A DNA stretch of 64,000 bases from Alligator mississippiensis (GCF_030867095.1 NC_081833.1:71801395-71865394), one strand, 5' to 3'; shown: positions 1 to 13,085, counted from the stretch's first letter. Made by a program: numbers and translations. Notes: generated from the sequence alone by a model not told the origin.

Positions 1-2751
1 GTTTACATGCAACGAATCCATGGACACGAGGCTTTAATTGCCGGCTGGCCAAACTAAATTACATCCAAGCAGTTTTAGTTTAATGAACCAGAAAGACTTT
101 TAAAGCATTTGGAAATCCCGATCTTGCAAACAGTCATGCCGTTGCAGTGCAAGAAAGGGCAAAAAACATGGCGTGTACAAACAGCCTTGATCGGCAAAGT
201 CAGAGCCAGAAGCTTGAAGCTGGCTAAGGACTGCACCTTTGGATGTACGGCTCGACTTAAGAACAGGTCCCTGTTCTGGTATTTCCTTGTGTTTGTTTTC
301 TCTCATCTCTCTCTGAATCTCAACATGTGGTTCCTGGTTTCTTATGCTTGTTCTGTTTTTATGATAAATCCCTTCATTGTTTGTCTCCTTACCGGTTGCC
401 TGTGGAAAGCTGCTTAGGGCAGGCAGAGATTTCTTTGCTATGTGCAGAGCCCAGGTACATGGAGAGAGGGTTTCAGGTTCTGAGATAGGAAGCTCTCTCA
501 GGGCAATCAAAGTCTGTTCCTTAGTGCAAGTGGCAGCACGGTAAGGAGAAACTTGGGTCTCCAGGGGTCCCCCACAGATGGGTTTAGGGCACTGGCATCA
601 GAGGACCTGTAGCAGAGCCACACGCCCCAGCTTTCGTTTTTCAAATTGTCATTCTTCATCTTCATGTCCATTTAGTTTCCAGTAATTAAAGAAATAAGAA
701 GTAGGCAGACATGAGGGCATTCACAGATATTTATACAAAACGGTGTCCCATATACTGGACATGGATAGACTGTTCTTAGCAAAACAATTCAGGGCCTGAC
801 TATATGCACATTGTAGTAAAGTGTAGAGGTACCCAAATTATCTTTAAGTGAGAGCACTCAGGTAGTGGAAGCAGCATAGCCATGGCAGCACAGAGTTCAG
901 AGCAGGTTAATTTATCTCATTTCTCAATCACACAAACCAGTAACAACAGATCCTCTGTTTACACATGGCTATCTCACTACAATTTGTTTAGAAATATAAA
1001 AAAAAATGTGGCATTTGTGCCACACTAAAAATGGTAGGTGCCCTGCAGCTGCAGCCACTTAGTAAAAATCATATTAATTGCTCATATTGTCATCCTTGGA
1101 TATTTCAAAGGAGGTAAAAATAGATTACACCAAGAGATTTGTTTTGAGTTGTGGAGGAAGCAAAGACATTCAGTTGTGCAACTGGTGAACTTAAATTACT
1201 GAATTAGCCCTGCTGGTATCAATTCAAGGGAAATTGAAGGCAGTCGTAGGCACTGAACAATATCCTTATATTTCCCATTAGGTAATCACTGTGTTACACC
1301 TTTAATAAAGACCTGGGAAATAGAGACAAAAAGTCTTTTTATGACCACTGTGCACCTAAATTGCTTCATGCAAATAAGCACAGTAAAAAAGTACATTCAG
1401 AACATGCAAATGCCGAGCGCTGGCTCCTGAGCTAGACTCATCTCCTGTAAAATTAGGTCACTCTCTCCAACAGATGAACAAATCTACAATGACCATCACT
1501 TTTCAGAACTAAATGACATCTTTCCCAATTTGATTTCATTAGCCCTTCCATTGCCACGAGACATTAATTCAATGGAGCTTGATAGTTCTAAGCTACATTC
1601 AAGTAGCATCCAATTCAGTCTCTTAAAGGGACGTCTCTCAACTGTGAAATTCATAGGACTTGTGTTATGGGGAAGCATTTTCTTCTGGGTTCTGATTACA
1701 GAGTATAAACTTAATAATCCATAAGCCTAGGAACAACCTTTGTGTTCACTTACTGTGTGACTCTCTTCAACTAACTTGAATGAGCATTTGGGCACAGACA
1801 TTTTGAGTCTATTAAACTAATTGGATTAGTGAGAGATCATTCTTCCAGAATAACCAGTTGCTACAGGAAGTGATGCTGACAATTAAGTGACACTCTTTCC
1901 TCTGAAACAGTACTAACCAGCAGCCTAGTTGCGACAGTCTTTGGCTGAATCTCTTAACCTGCTACTTTAACCACCATTTCACAAGATCAGGTGTGAACCC
2001 CTCTGTCACGGCCTCATGCCAACTCTAATTATGCACTTCACATGCAAATTCCTCTTCCACTGGTGATTTATTTGGGTTTGAGTCTGCGTTGTAAAACTTC
2101 TGGGGAAATGCTTGTGGGAAGGCTGCTGTAATGCAGACCATCTTTCTATATGACAGGGGCTAAACCTGTTATCACGTTTATGCAGTTTATCATTTCCTGA
2201 AAGGAAATTTAAATTAGGTTATATAGGAGAGTTACATGGATTTTATTTGGATAAGCTAACTTTAATAGAATTATTCCTATCTTTATTAATAAGATGTAAT
2301 GAAATTCTACTCCCACATCTTTTTTTTGTTGGGGGTTTTTTTTTTTGGAATAAGGTCATCTTGGAAACCGCAAAGTTGGCTGCACTGCCTAGAATTACTG
2401 GAGCAATGTTATTGCATCGACTCGGAGGTGAGGCATACTAAAGTAGTTTCACCATCCATCATACATGAATGGCAACTATGCATTCAAGCGTCAGGAGGAA
2501 TCCAAACAAGTGAACTACATGTTTGAGTGCCTTGTAAATTAAGAGCAGGTGGTGTTCAGGAAATCCAGAAAGCAGCTATGCAGCAATGCATGCAAAAAGT
2601 TTAGATCAAGAGGAAGCATTTTAGAGGGCTTAAAATGTATTGAGAATCACACACACACACAAACCCCCTAGGCCAAATTTAGTGAGTGGATTTCAGAGTG
2701 CAGAGTCATGGTCATCACCCTCAAAACCAAACTGCCTCATGCTCTCTACAT
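1..2751. other. Non-coding stretch, no gene recognised
   Basis: Open frames here are short, overlap on both strands and resemble no protein I know. Visible structure is limited to two T runs at 2320-2327 and 2336-2346, a short CA run near 2648-2661, and an octamer-like word (ATGCAAAT) near 2043-2050. The AT-rich part around 2020-2240 could be regulatory, but the sequence alone does not show it. Confidence 0.6.
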
Positions 2752-2989
2752 CAGTGAGGACCAAACTGTTTGATCGGTGTGCCACAAATTAGCCCCACAT
2801 GCCCCCCTGTTGATACTGCAGTCCCTTTCCCCTGCCCAATTTGCTGCTCTGCTTGTTCCTCATTGCCCTGTGCTCCATGCCTGATCAGATGCTCAGCTTT
2901 CCACTCCCTGCCCTATCTGCCATGCGCCCCCCACAGAGGCTACCCATGCCACTTGTGGCACTCATGCTATGCATTGGCCATCCTCACTG
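2752..2989 (-). mobile_element. hAT-like non-autonomous DNA element, copy 1
   Basis: The ends are inverted copies of CAGTGAGGAY, a CAGNG terminus typical of hAT transposons. Read on the minus strand, the interior matches the element at 31986-32175 in several blocks in the same order: a GCCACAAGTGGC-like block, a GGGCAGGGGAAAGGG-like block, and a 'GTGGCACAC..GCCAA' block before the end. No transposase is present. The 8-bp flanks (2744-2751 and 2990-2997) do not match, so the target duplication has either decayed or my ends are slightly off. Confidence 0.55.
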
Positions 2990-3585
2990 TAGATGATTAT
3001 TCCAGGAATCACCAAATACCTACCGAAACTTTGACCTAAAGCCAGATCCAAACGAAGGACCTGGTTGTCCAAACTAGGACTTGAAGGCCTTAGGTCAAAC
3101 TGTAATTCAAAAAAGCCCTGCTCAGCAGCTGTCTGAACTCAGAGGCACTTAATTCACTCCCATTTTAACTTGAAGATTTTCTATGCCCTAGCAGTTCTGC
3201 TTACAGCACATGCCCTCAACTGCTATGATCAGAGCAACTTGACACCTAGCTCTGCCCCTATGTCCCACTAAGATCCAGAAACTAGGTGGAGTGGCACATA
3301 AATACACCGAGAATTTGATCCAGCAAGTGTGTTCTGAGCACAGCTATCAGCCACCCTGTACTGTACAGCAGGGTGAGACAGAGATTAATCAAGGACCACG
3401 AATGCGTAGCCCAGTGGTCCATGCACTGTCCTAGAAGTGGGGAGTCCAGTGGTAAAGAGTTATGTTACACTGAGAAAACCTCCAGTGGGTCTGAAAGATG
3501 AAGAATTTAGGCCACACCTTACAGGGTTAACTGACAGTACCCAAAACTGAGTGTTGTCAGCATGATGGTCCACAAATTATGCAAC

Positions 3586-4472
3586 AGGCAAGGATTATAG
3601 CTTTTATTGGACTACATGCATGGCTGGGATAAATGCAAGGCATTCTTTCTTAGGTTTGGGGACGGAAGGAAACAGAAGGATCGTGGCCATTAAGAGCGAT
3701 GGCTAGAGCGGTGAAATTGAAGGGGGTTGAAACTCTCAAACAATTAGCAGAAGAAAAGAAGCTAGTTGGTGGGAGATCAAGACCTATCAGAAGGAAGGAG
3801 AGTCATTATCACTTGTATAGCATATAGAAAGAATTTCAGAAACCAGGTAGATTATAGTATGTCATAATACCAAAATCAGTGTTCAGCCCTTGGTTCCTAG
3901 TGTCCAGGCAGGTTATGAAGTTTTGCTCCCCAACTCATCGCTTAAAGTTGTTTGGTAGATTTACCTTAAGTACAAGGATAGAGAGGCCAAAATGGGCCAA
4001 AAAGGGAGTGGTGGTTCTGCGAAAAATGGCGCGTGTGTGTCTCTGTCCCTTATGGTTTTTTTCTGAGAGTTCATTCTGGTGCATAGTTGCTGTTTGGTGT
4101 CTCCCACATTTGGTGGACTGAATCAGATGCATCACAAGTTGGGAAAGGCATGTGTAGGATCCATGGTTCTCATGGATTCATTGTGGGGGATGTTGATTGT
4201 CGTAGCAGTGGAGATGTGTTGACAGGTTAAGCATCTATTGTTAAGGCAAGGCTGTGTCCCATTTGATGTCTGTTGAGCAGTGGGAAACTTGCTTCTGACG
4301 GTGATTTGAGCAACGTTTGGGGCTTGTTTGAGAAGCTGATGTTAATGTAGGAGTACCGCTTCCCAGACCTGAGCAACAACACCTTGCATTCGGAAGCTTG
4401 TCTAACCTTCTCCCAACCATGCAGCTGGTCCAATAAAAGATATTACTCCCCCCCAAAAAACCTTGCCTCGGT
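3586..4472. mobile_element. TIR element, foldback family (long copy)
   Basis: The left segment at about 3593-3630 (CTTTTATTGGACTACATGCA) reappears inverted at about 4410-4447 (CCATGCAGCTGGTCCAATAA), with GGCAAGG and its complement CCTTGCC just outside. This gives imperfect inverted repeats of about 35-50 bp around roughly 0.85 kb with no recognisable transposase. The right end matches the repeat ends at 8590, 33975, 52961 and 58816. The frames inside show no known domain. Superfamily is not assigned. Confidence 0.55.
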
Positions 4473-4961
4473 CATCTGAAAAAGGAAGTCGGTGCCTTTT
4501 ACCAAGAGTGGTATCTAAGGGGGAAAATGGTCTAATGTAACCAAGAGATTAGAAAAAAATCTGTGTCTGCTGTTGTTAAGCAAGTTATCAGCCTTAAATG
4601 TCAGGTCAAAGGCCCTTCCTTGCATTGGGCTAGCGCAGTTAAGGCACACTGTTTTCTGTAGCTGACAGCAGACAAGAGAATAAAGTGGCCAGCATCACAT
4701 CTGGCTGCCTTTGACTCCCCAGCCCAAATGACCAGCTACCCATTGACAGCTGGGGCAGCCTTCGATACAAGCGCAGAACAGGGCTTGAACTCACACCTTT
4801 AAAGCCATAGCAAGATGCCTTAAACAGCCTGTCATCACACTCCCTGTCAGCATTAACTAAGTAGAAGAAACGGCTTTTTGCACATGTTGGATGTGATGTA
4901 TTTGTCAAATCTTGCTTTGTCATCATGCAGGAAATAACTACAAGACCTCATATGCTGCTGG

Positions 4962-4998
4962 GTGCTCACTGTTCACCTTCATGATGAACAGTGAGCAC
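4962..4998. repeat. Perfect 14-bp hairpin
   Basis: GTGCTCACTGTTCA (4962-4975) is followed by a 9-nt loop and its exact reverse complement (4985-4998). A pairing this long in short unique sequence stands out. It could be a foldback remnant or a structured RNA element. No pyrimidine tract follows that would make it a convincing terminator or microRNA precursor, since the stem is too short for the latter. Confidence 0.8.
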
Positions 4999-5189
4999 GG
5001 CAGAAAGCAATCGATAATGCTGCCTGGCTAATTACGCTCTGCCTGCCTAGATTCCTCTTCTGCCTCCTTCCTTTCTTTGAGACAGATTTTGAAGCAGACT
5101 AAGCACTCAAAACTGCCGCTGAGCTACAACAAATGGGAGTAGAGGCATCTCAGAAAACCAACGAAGCAGCCGCTTCTCTCCTAATCCGT
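4999..5189. other. Non-coding spacer
   Basis: Pyrimidine-rich patch around 5035-5085; nothing else recognised. Confidence 0.5.
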
Positions 5190-5830
5190 GGAGTACGGTG
5201 CCCCTGGTTGTTAACCGTTGCTGTATTTCAGACCCGGGGGAGGCGCCTGCCGTAGGTGGGTGGCACGATTTTCGTGGCTGCAGAGAGACATTTTAAAGAT
5301 GCTGATTTTTATTTTGTTTTGTTTTGAGAAGTCCTTCCTAGCTGCGGACGGGGGAGCTGGGACTTCAGCTGCAGTGGTCACTACATTGCAATGAACCTGG
5401 TGCCTTCTCGCTGGGCACAGCATTCATTTTCAGAGCGCTGTGCAGACGGTTGGAGGAAAGTACTGCCAGAGGTCAGAGAGACCTGGCTGCAGAACCTGCA
5501 TGAGAGTAGGAACAGGCCAGAGGCAGAGGCCTAGGAGCTGCTTGTGGAGGGAGAGAAGAGCCAAACAGACGGGGAGCATGGCCTGAAAGACGGTCAAGCT
5601 AGGAAACGGCCTCTGGCTGGCAGTAGCTGTGACAGATGGATACTGAGAAGCAGCTTGCAAACAGGGGAAGAGAGGCAGCATGCAGCCAGGCTGTCTTTAG
5701 AGACAAGAGAAATGGATGAAACTGGAAAAGGGATCTGCAGGCCAGTGGGCAACTACCTCGGGAGAGACTGCAGCGAGAAGGCATGGCTTCTTACTTTTTT
5801 ACTGCATCGAGCTAGTCTCTCTTGAGTTTT
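5190..5830. other. GC/purine-rich segment of unknown nature
   Basis: This block is richer in GC and CpG than its surroundings (for example around 5228-5265) and is followed by long purine-rich stretches. Open frames occur on both strands (93 codons on plus, 83 on minus), but neither has a recognisable domain, and such frames are expected where stop codons are rare. It might be an untranslated exon, a repeat or a fragment of older coding DNA. I cannot decide among these. Confidence 0.3.
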
Positions 5831-8589
5831 GAGATTGAAGCCGTTGTTCTCGTGGTAATTTCAACATTTCTGGCAGACTTCAAATAGTGTCCTCTCTTAC
5901 ACATCAGCCTGTAACAAGTATTTAAAGGACCCCACCTCACACGAGAGCCCAAGTGCCTTGTGTTCAGACCACCCGCAGCGCTCGCATCTGAGCAAGTCGT
6001 GCCCCAGCATGCTAAGGAACCACAGCTCTCGCATCGCTCCCCGTTGCGGCATCACTTAAGTGCTTCAAAATAGTTGAGGCCCCTAACCTTAGTCACGCAG
6101 GTTCAAAAATGTTTACCCCAGGCTCCTTGTAGGCTAAACTTGCTCATACAAAACCTTCAGGACTTGCTGCTTCCAGCTGGTGGCAAGGGACAGCAACAGG
6201 AAGCAAGAGTGCCTGACCAAGTCCTTTGAAGGGGTATCACTGCAACGAGGGTCACAAGGAGACTCCAGCCGGAGTATCAGGCAGCTGCCTAATTCACAAG
6301 CAAGAATTAAAAAAAAAAAAAGGCTGAGAACCCATCTGAAGGTGCTCTGCAGATGCCATCGTAACCCCAGCATTTCCTGAGTACAATTAAGTGTCTGTCC
6401 TAGCCTTCGACGGTCCTTAATAAGATGAGACCTTAGAGGGCACGTCTTTGTTCATGATCTAATAAAACTGCTGTGCTCAAGAGGGACACCGTGGAGAGAG
6501 AACTAAAAAAGACAGAAACATCTTCAAGAATGTGTTTCAATGCTAGAATCCCTTTGGAGGGGAAATTAGAATGAATCCAAGTCTGAACATGTTCAGAGGA
6601 TGATGCAACCTTATATTTCCTGAAAGCCTTTTCCTATTATGAAAGGATGTAGAAATAATTGAGAACAGAGTCTATTAGAGGCATCCTTAACCCCAGTCTT
6701 AGTTTTGTGTAGATGACGACGGGGGTATCAAAAGTACTCTCAAAAGATCAGAATTGGCCTTGTTTTATCAGCTGTCTCAGATTCAAATGAATTTTGAAAT
6801 CTCTAATCAAAGAGAATGAAGGGCTGGATACTTTGGTCATTTAAGTCACTTAACTTGGATGGGAGATACCTTGGGCTCGAATTGCAGAGCAAGCCGGTAG
6901 TGGGGTATTCCTTATTGCAGCCAGGCAGCCAGGTAGGACAGACTTGCAGCGACCAGGTTTCTCAGAAGAAACTCAGATCCTTGTCAGTCTCTTCAAGCCC
7001 TATGAAAAGCAGGCGCCCTCGCTCTTTTGCAGACTGATTGGTGCAGCGGTGACTTAATTTGGCTGATTCTATAATTAAGAAAATACTTAGACTTGTCAGC
7101 AGAAGCACAGTCAGTTTGTTCTAGGTTTAAGCTGCATGACTATGAAGATGGCAATCTTCAAGCTCCTGAGCATAACACATTAATATAATTGCTAATGCCC
7201 TAGCATAATTTTTTTTTCTTCATTTTCCTTTCTTTTATTTTCCTCCCCTTTTATGCTGTCAAGACAAAAGTGCATTAGAAATGGCTGTTATCATTTTAAT
7301 GGTCTTTAAATTAGGCTGGCACAGCCTTAAATAAAGAGATATTATCTGGGAAAAAAAATAAGAAAATAGAGAAACTGTTTGTAAAACATAACTCTTGTGC
7401 CCAAAGGGACATATCATTTTCATATTTTAAATCTGAATGCATTTTAGTTATTTTGTGTTTTTGCAGCAATCAGTTCACATTATGAGAATAGGGTAGTATA
7501 ATTATGGAAATTAAGTACAGATTTCAGTTGAATGAACTCATCAGATGGAATTACAGCCTTTCTAGATTGGTCGTCTGGCTTTATGTCAGATGATTTGCAT
7601 AAAACATTTAGCTTAATGAGAAGTAAACAACAAGACTGCGGAATGTATTAACCCAAGGGGGTCTGAGCTGACATGTAAGAAATATTAAGGTTGTAGCTTG
7701 CTCTTTTTTTGTTTCTTTAAAACAAAAAGCAAACCTTGAGAGCAGATTAGGGACATAAAGGTAATTCTGGCTAGGACCATAATTCTTCATGAGAGGTATT
7801 TTTCACCACCTACAGTCATACACTGTAAAGTAATTTTTCAGGTTTATTTACTTTCAGTTGCCTGTAAGCAAAATCTGACATAATCTAGTTACCCTGTCAG
7901 ATAGTGTGCATGGCTGCAAATATGCCTTTGTGTTCAGGAGTTGAATTTTCTTCTGGTCAGTGGTCTGGAACCTGCTCAAATTACGTTCCCGGATATCTAA
8001 CCATTTATCCATGATCTCCGGAGGGCCTGATTTTCCTCGGGAAGTACAAAACCATACTTTTGCATCTTTAATCATTACACTCAGAAATGCTGCCATCCTA
8101 AGAACATACTTATAGCAAGGTCTAGTTAATACGCACAATATTAAGGGCCTCTTTGTTTCCTTCCCCACAAGAGCCATCTAGCGATAGGCAGAGATTATTC
8201 AGAAGGCCCAGGAGAGAAAGTTGAGCTTGGTGAGAGCAGCGTAAATATGCTTTGAGCCATCTTTGTGCTTGACTGTGTTGTCCCATTTTGCAGGAGGTTC
8301 CCATGTTCTGCCTGTGGGATGTTCTGTAGTCTGGCATAGCCCAAAGTCCCTGAAGCACCAGACATAAACATGCCTCCATCCTCCTCCTAGCCTGCTCCAA
8401 GCATACTCCCTGTGTCAGGACTTGCCTTTTGACATCACCTCCGACCCCCATAGTTAGTGCCGGTGTTCGGAGAGCTCCTTGCATTCCATAAATTGGAGTA
8501 TGAATGCTACAGCAAAGGGGAGAAGCACAAATTTATCCCTTTTCATCCCATCCAGGAAGAGCACACACCAACTGCTGAAACTTCCTTAG
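5831..8589. other. Non-coding stretch; possible conserved AT-rich block at 7140-7370
   Basis: No gene is recognised. An A run occurs at about 6309-6320. The segment 7140-7370 is AT-rich with TTAATATAATTGCTAATG-like and ATCATTTTAATGG words, the composition often seen in conserved non-coding elements near developmental genes. That reading is inference only. Confidence 0.35.
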
Positions 8590-8727
8590 CCTGACGAAGG
8601 GTTTTTGAACTCGAAAGCTTGCTTAATAACTATTCGGGTTGGTCTAATAAAAGATATCAAATTCACCCAAGGAACCTTGTCTGCCTATGTCCTTAGACCA
8701 ACACAGCTACAACCTACACCCCTGCAA
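8590..8727 (+). repeat. Foldback-family end (solo copy)
   Basis: The block runs CCTGACGAAGG, then GAAAGCTTGC, then GTTGGTCTAATAAAAGATAT, then ACCTTGTCTGCC and AGACCAACACAGCTACAACC. The same blocks in inverse order appear at 33975-34078 and 52961-53070, and the TTGGTCYAATRAAAGATA core is at the right end of 3586-4472. No matching left inverted repeat is visible upstream. Confidence 0.6.
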
Positions 8728-9710
8728 ATTTATCCCATGGCATTTAAAGGGGCATGAAACTCACCATTGTTCCCTATGCCACAACATGCCTCCATGCAGT
8801 CTCTGCTCACTCCCTTGCAAAAAATTATATTTCTTGACTGATATTTCCCCAATTCATCTCATTCCCCATCGTCATCATCATCATCACATAGGGAAAAATA
8901 ATTCTCAGCCCTACATGCAATGCAGTAGCAACAGCAAATCCGTTCTTGCATTCATTCATTCATTTGGCCCACGTATGGGAGTGCCTCAGAGAACAGTCTA
9001 GACTAGCTCTTAAAGTGGCTTTTGGAAGAGCCATGACAAGTAGCTTGTATGATGCACCTCTGGTACAGAAAAACGGAATAAACACCTGCTTTTAGACAGG
9101 ATTTTTGGGGTGCAAATTTGACTCCTTTTTTATTCTCCAAAGAAAACCCTCATGTAAAACTCACTACGGAGTACAAGTAGATGCATAAACTATCCTTTCA
9201 TTTTGAACGCAAGGCTTCTATTACCTTTACCCGGCACGTAGCAGTATTGGGAGAGATCCCATTTCGCTAACCCATGGTTGTTGCTAACAACCTATAAAGA
9301 AGCAAGTCATTAACTCATTGACTTAAAGAAGGCAAGTGACACACTGTACTTAGACTTCAAAATTCAGAAACATATGCAAGTGGGAAATGGAAAAAGCCAG
9401 TCTGCTTATGCTTCCTTTGTAGTCTAGCACTCCCTAATGCATACAGAAAATTAACCCCAGCTCTGAAAAGCACAGAGTAAGATGAGATGGATATGGTGGG
9501 GCAAAGTCACTGACCTTTGCGTCTAACTGAGCGGTAAAGCTGCACACAGACAATAAGTTCCTAGCAAGAGTATGTGAGCATGAAGTAGGCAGCATTAAAT
9601 GGAAGAAAGACATATTAGGGCACTTCAGTAGTATCTGAAATGAATATCTGATGGGAAAGGTTGTGGGGCAAACACCCAGTAGTAGCTTGAGAACTAGACC
9701 ACTACTCACA
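8728..9710. other. Non-coding stretch, no gene recognised
   Basis: Contains a short ATC/CAT run (about 8869-8887) and a short ATTC run (about 8950-8964). Nothing else is recognised. Confidence 0.5.
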
Positions 9711-9969
9711 GGCCGTCTCTACGTGAGACGCTGACTCCGCAGGTGTTACTGTACAGGCACTTGGTACTTGCGTACACAAGCGCTAAATGCCTGTGCAATA
9801 ACCAGAGTTACTGCACAGTAGTGTCCCCAAACGGCTTTTTGGTGACACTGACTGTGCAGTAGCTCATTACTACTGCGCACTAGTGTCGCATCACGCTTTG
9901 TGCCATGCAAGCTCCTGCACAGCCGTAATGAGCTACTGTGCAGCCATTGTCTTGTGTAGGCGCAGCCAC
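9711..9969. mobile_element. Non-autonomous TIR element, 'TGCACAGTA' family, copy 1
   Basis: The left end GGCCGTCTCTACGTGAGACG pairs imperfectly with the inverted right end GGCTGCGCCTACACAAGAC. The inside is built from TACTGCACAGTAG-like and CTGTGCAGTAGCTCATTA-like words in both orientations. The element at 25642-25940 has the same architecture, the same ends (GGGCGCATCTACATG) and the same internal words. No protein is encoded. Superfamily is not assigned. Confidence 0.6.
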
Positions 9970-12029
9970 AGTAAACACAATCAGGCCTCTGGGGCTTGTC
10001 TTGCCCCATAAAGCTAATGGGAATTTTGCTTTATGGACAGCAGAGGAGAATGGAGAATGCTTTATGGAGAACCGGACTGAAATGGAAGCTTAAAGTGGAA
10101 TTTAAATGTTGACCAAAGCCACCGCTGCTGCCCGCAAGAGATTCCCTCACCATTGTGAGCCCAATGGCTCATGGCAAACTTCACACAAATCATAAATCAG
10201 TGATGCCGTGAGCACCCACCTGCCATGTCTACTGAATAGTGAAGAAATTCCAGTTGCCTTTAAGTTGCGGGGGAAGTGTTTGTGCCAGTTAGTTCTAGGA
10301 GAGATTGCTTTCTCCTCCCACACTCCAATAATGGCATTGAGGTTCAGAAAAGTCTCACCCTCTTCTTGCCTGCGGTCAAGCCATTGCCACGTCCCGCCCC
10401 TTGAGCAGTTCCAGTTCAGTGGTTGGAGCAACTTCTGCACATACATAGAGTCTAGAAATTCCTCTGGAATCCTTTTATGATTCAGAGGATACTAGAGACA
10501 GCAGATTTTAAGAAGTGATGAAAGCAGCTGCCCACACCCTTTTCTCACTCCCTGAATTTCCAGAGGGAATGAAAAATATGTGCATTTCACAGAGCTAGAG
10601 CAACTCACCTGCAAATCTATGTATCTTTGCATTCTGCAATACCGCTGAAGGATGGCTTCTTCATCTTTGGCTTAGTTTACGATTTATTACCCTGCTATAA
10701 ACCAGCGCAGAGCAGCCTGCAGCCAGATCATCAGATAAATGAGATAATCCTCGGTGTTTAATATGTGGTTGTTGTCCATTGATCACAAGGTGCTTTATAA
10801 AGGTAAGCAAGCGTTTGGAACGCATAGGGGCAGACAAGGAACAGATCCAGCAAAAGTGCGGGAGTGCCTAATGTGAGACTCCAACAGGATTTAGCCATGT
10901 AAATCCAAACTGGGGGAACCAAGCTAAGCTGCTGCCTAACCCTATCGGCACATGAACTCCACAAACACTGCAGTTTATGACCTTAACATTCTTTAAGCAC
11001 CTTGAAATTCTGCTTGGGTTCAGCGGGGCCAGAAACAGCTTTGCTTTAATGAGGCTGAGCACCTTGACCACCTGTCTTAACCCAGTTCGGATTCAGACAT
11101 GAGACATTCCTCTGCCTGTCTCACTGGAGGGGCTCTGTCTGGCAGGTGCTCTCTTGAGCCCACCGACAGGCTCCTCACAAAACACAGCTGAAACCGCTGC
11201 TTCCCTTTCAAACAGAGCAGAAATTTGTGGTTAAAGCACTTACCCAGGACCATTTATACCACATGCTATAGATTTTTTTTTTTAAAAAGGTCCACTTTGC
11301 AGTAAGTGAAGTTGTACTGGGCAGTAAAATGCCTTGTTCTTCCTATATCATGTGGGATCAGCAATTCTGACGATAATACTGCATAGTGCTACCCACGCCC
11401 AATTCTGCTGCAGGAAATCAAAATTGTGGTAACCTGGCATACCTGTGTATAGAGAGAGATGCGTTATAAAGACTGATAAATGCAAACCGAGCTGTGAGAT
11501 TATATTTGTCCATGGTTTTACATGTTTACAGTCAATTAGTGCAATGCTTTGGGTTTATTCATAGAAAAAGCATTGGTTATTCACTCCAAAGCTTTAGATG
11601 ACAAGTTTTAGATGACATCTGTTGCAACATGAATTACTACGTCACTCCTAAATAGGCAAAAGTTTCTTGTAATTACACCCCCCACAGCTGCATTTGCTTC
11701 CCTTATGTTTGATGCTGTCCAAGAGTACAGAATGGAAACTGCAGGGGGTGGATTGCAAGCATTAGTTATGTTCCTGAAGCTGTTAACATTTATGAAAATA
11801 ATGGCAAGATTCAGATAAGATTCTTTTCCCCACACATAGCAAGTACTTTGAGCGGCACATCACATCAATGGAAGACAGAAACCTGTATCATTATGTATCT
11901 GTCCTTTATGTTTCCCTATTCTTCAGTCTTTTGAATACATAGTGGGCATAATTTTCAAAGACTTATCTTGACTTATCACCCTAACAGCAAGAAATAAATA
12001 CATCAATCATAAGCCACAACGCAATTGTT
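9970..12029. other. Non-coding stretch, no gene recognised
   Basis: All frames are short and mutually overlapping. A GTGCTTTATAAAGGTAAG word near 10790 faintly resembles ancient MIR/L2 tails. A T run lies near 11273-11283. Nothing else is supported. Confidence 0.5.
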
Positions 12030-12497
12030 GATGTTGGAGAGAGTCCAGTGGAGGGCAATGGAAATGGTGAGGGGGCTGGAGCACATGACTCATGAGGAAC
12101 GGCTGAGGCAGCTGGGCTTATTTAATCTACAGAAGTGAAGACTGAGAAGGGATTTAATAGCAGCCTTTGGACCTTGAAGGGGAGTCTGAAAGAGGATGGA
12201 GCTAGATTGATCTCACTGGTGGCCAATGACAGAACAGGGGACAATGGACTCAAGTTGCAGCACGGGAAAGTTTAAGTTAGATATCAGAAAGAATTTTCTC
12301 ACTCGGACGGTAGTAAAGCACTGGAACAGGCTGCCCAGAGAGGTTGTAGACTCTCCATCCTTAGAGGTTTAAGACTTAACTAGACAAAGCCTTGGCCGGG
12401 ATGATCTAGTAGGGGCTGGTCCTGCTTTGAGCAGGGGGTTGGACTAGATGTGACCTCCTGAGGTCCCTTCAACCCTCATTTTCTATGATTCTACGTT
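12030..12497 (+). mobile_element. CR1 LINE, 3' fragment (older subfamily)
   Basis: This is the last part of CR1 ORF2 plus the 3' tail. Decayed frames give KLDIRKNFLTR and VVKHWNRLPREVVDSPSLEV, the conserved CR1 C-terminus. The tail then reads GGTCCTGCTTTGAGCAGGGG, GGACTAGATGTGACCTCC and CTATGATTCTA, as in CR1 3' ends. Stops and indels show the copy is dead. It is 5'-truncated, as most CR1 copies are, and it faces the minus-strand copy at 12720. Confidence 0.85.
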
Positions 12498-12719
12498 AAG
12501 TTTCATGGTTGGAAGTTCTGGGGTCTGAGCATTTTTGAATATTGGGCTCCACATGTCCTAAAATTTGGTATCTAGAATTAGCATCCTCTAGGAAACCCTT
12601 TGCCCCACCTTAACAACTCTCTCAAAGCATGCGCTATACTTGATGGGGACAGGGTAACAGGACTCACTTTATTACTAGGATCATTTACCAGGAAATACTG
12701 AAGAGGAATCTGCATAGCG

Positions 12720-13085
12720 TCATAGGAAATGAGGGTTAGAAGGGACCCCAGAAGGTCACATCTAGTCCAACCCCCCTGCTCAAAGCAGGACCAGCCCCAA
12801 CTACATTATTCCAGCCAGGGTTTTGTTGAGCCAGGCCTTAAAAACCTCCAAGGATGGAGAGTCCACTACCTCTCTGGGCGACCCATTCCAGTGCTTCACC
12901 ACCTTCCTAGACAGAATTTTTTTCCTCATATCCAACCTAAACCTCCCTTGCTGCAACTTGACCCCACTGCTGCTTCTTCTGTCATCTGCCACCACTGAAA
13001 ACAGTCCAGCTCCATCCTCTTGGAGCTACCCTGCAGGTAGTTGAAGGCTATTAAATCCTCTCTGTCTTCTCTGCACCATCACGAC
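12720..13085 (-). mobile_element. CR1 LINE, 3' fragment, inverted relative to 12030-12497
   Basis: Read on the minus strand, an open frame (12801-12995) gives RLDMRKKILSRKVVKHWNGS and PREVVDSPSLEVFKAWLNKT, the same CR1 C-terminus as the previous entry. It ends in the complement of AAATGAGGGTTAGAAGGGAC. The two fragments belong to one subfamily and lie tail to tail about 220 bp apart, so an RNA through both could fold into a long hairpin. Confidence 0.85.

Noticed and set aside
5544..5825. 93-codon frame in GC-rich DNA
   Set aside because: No recognisable domain and an overlapping frame on the opposite strand; composition explains it.
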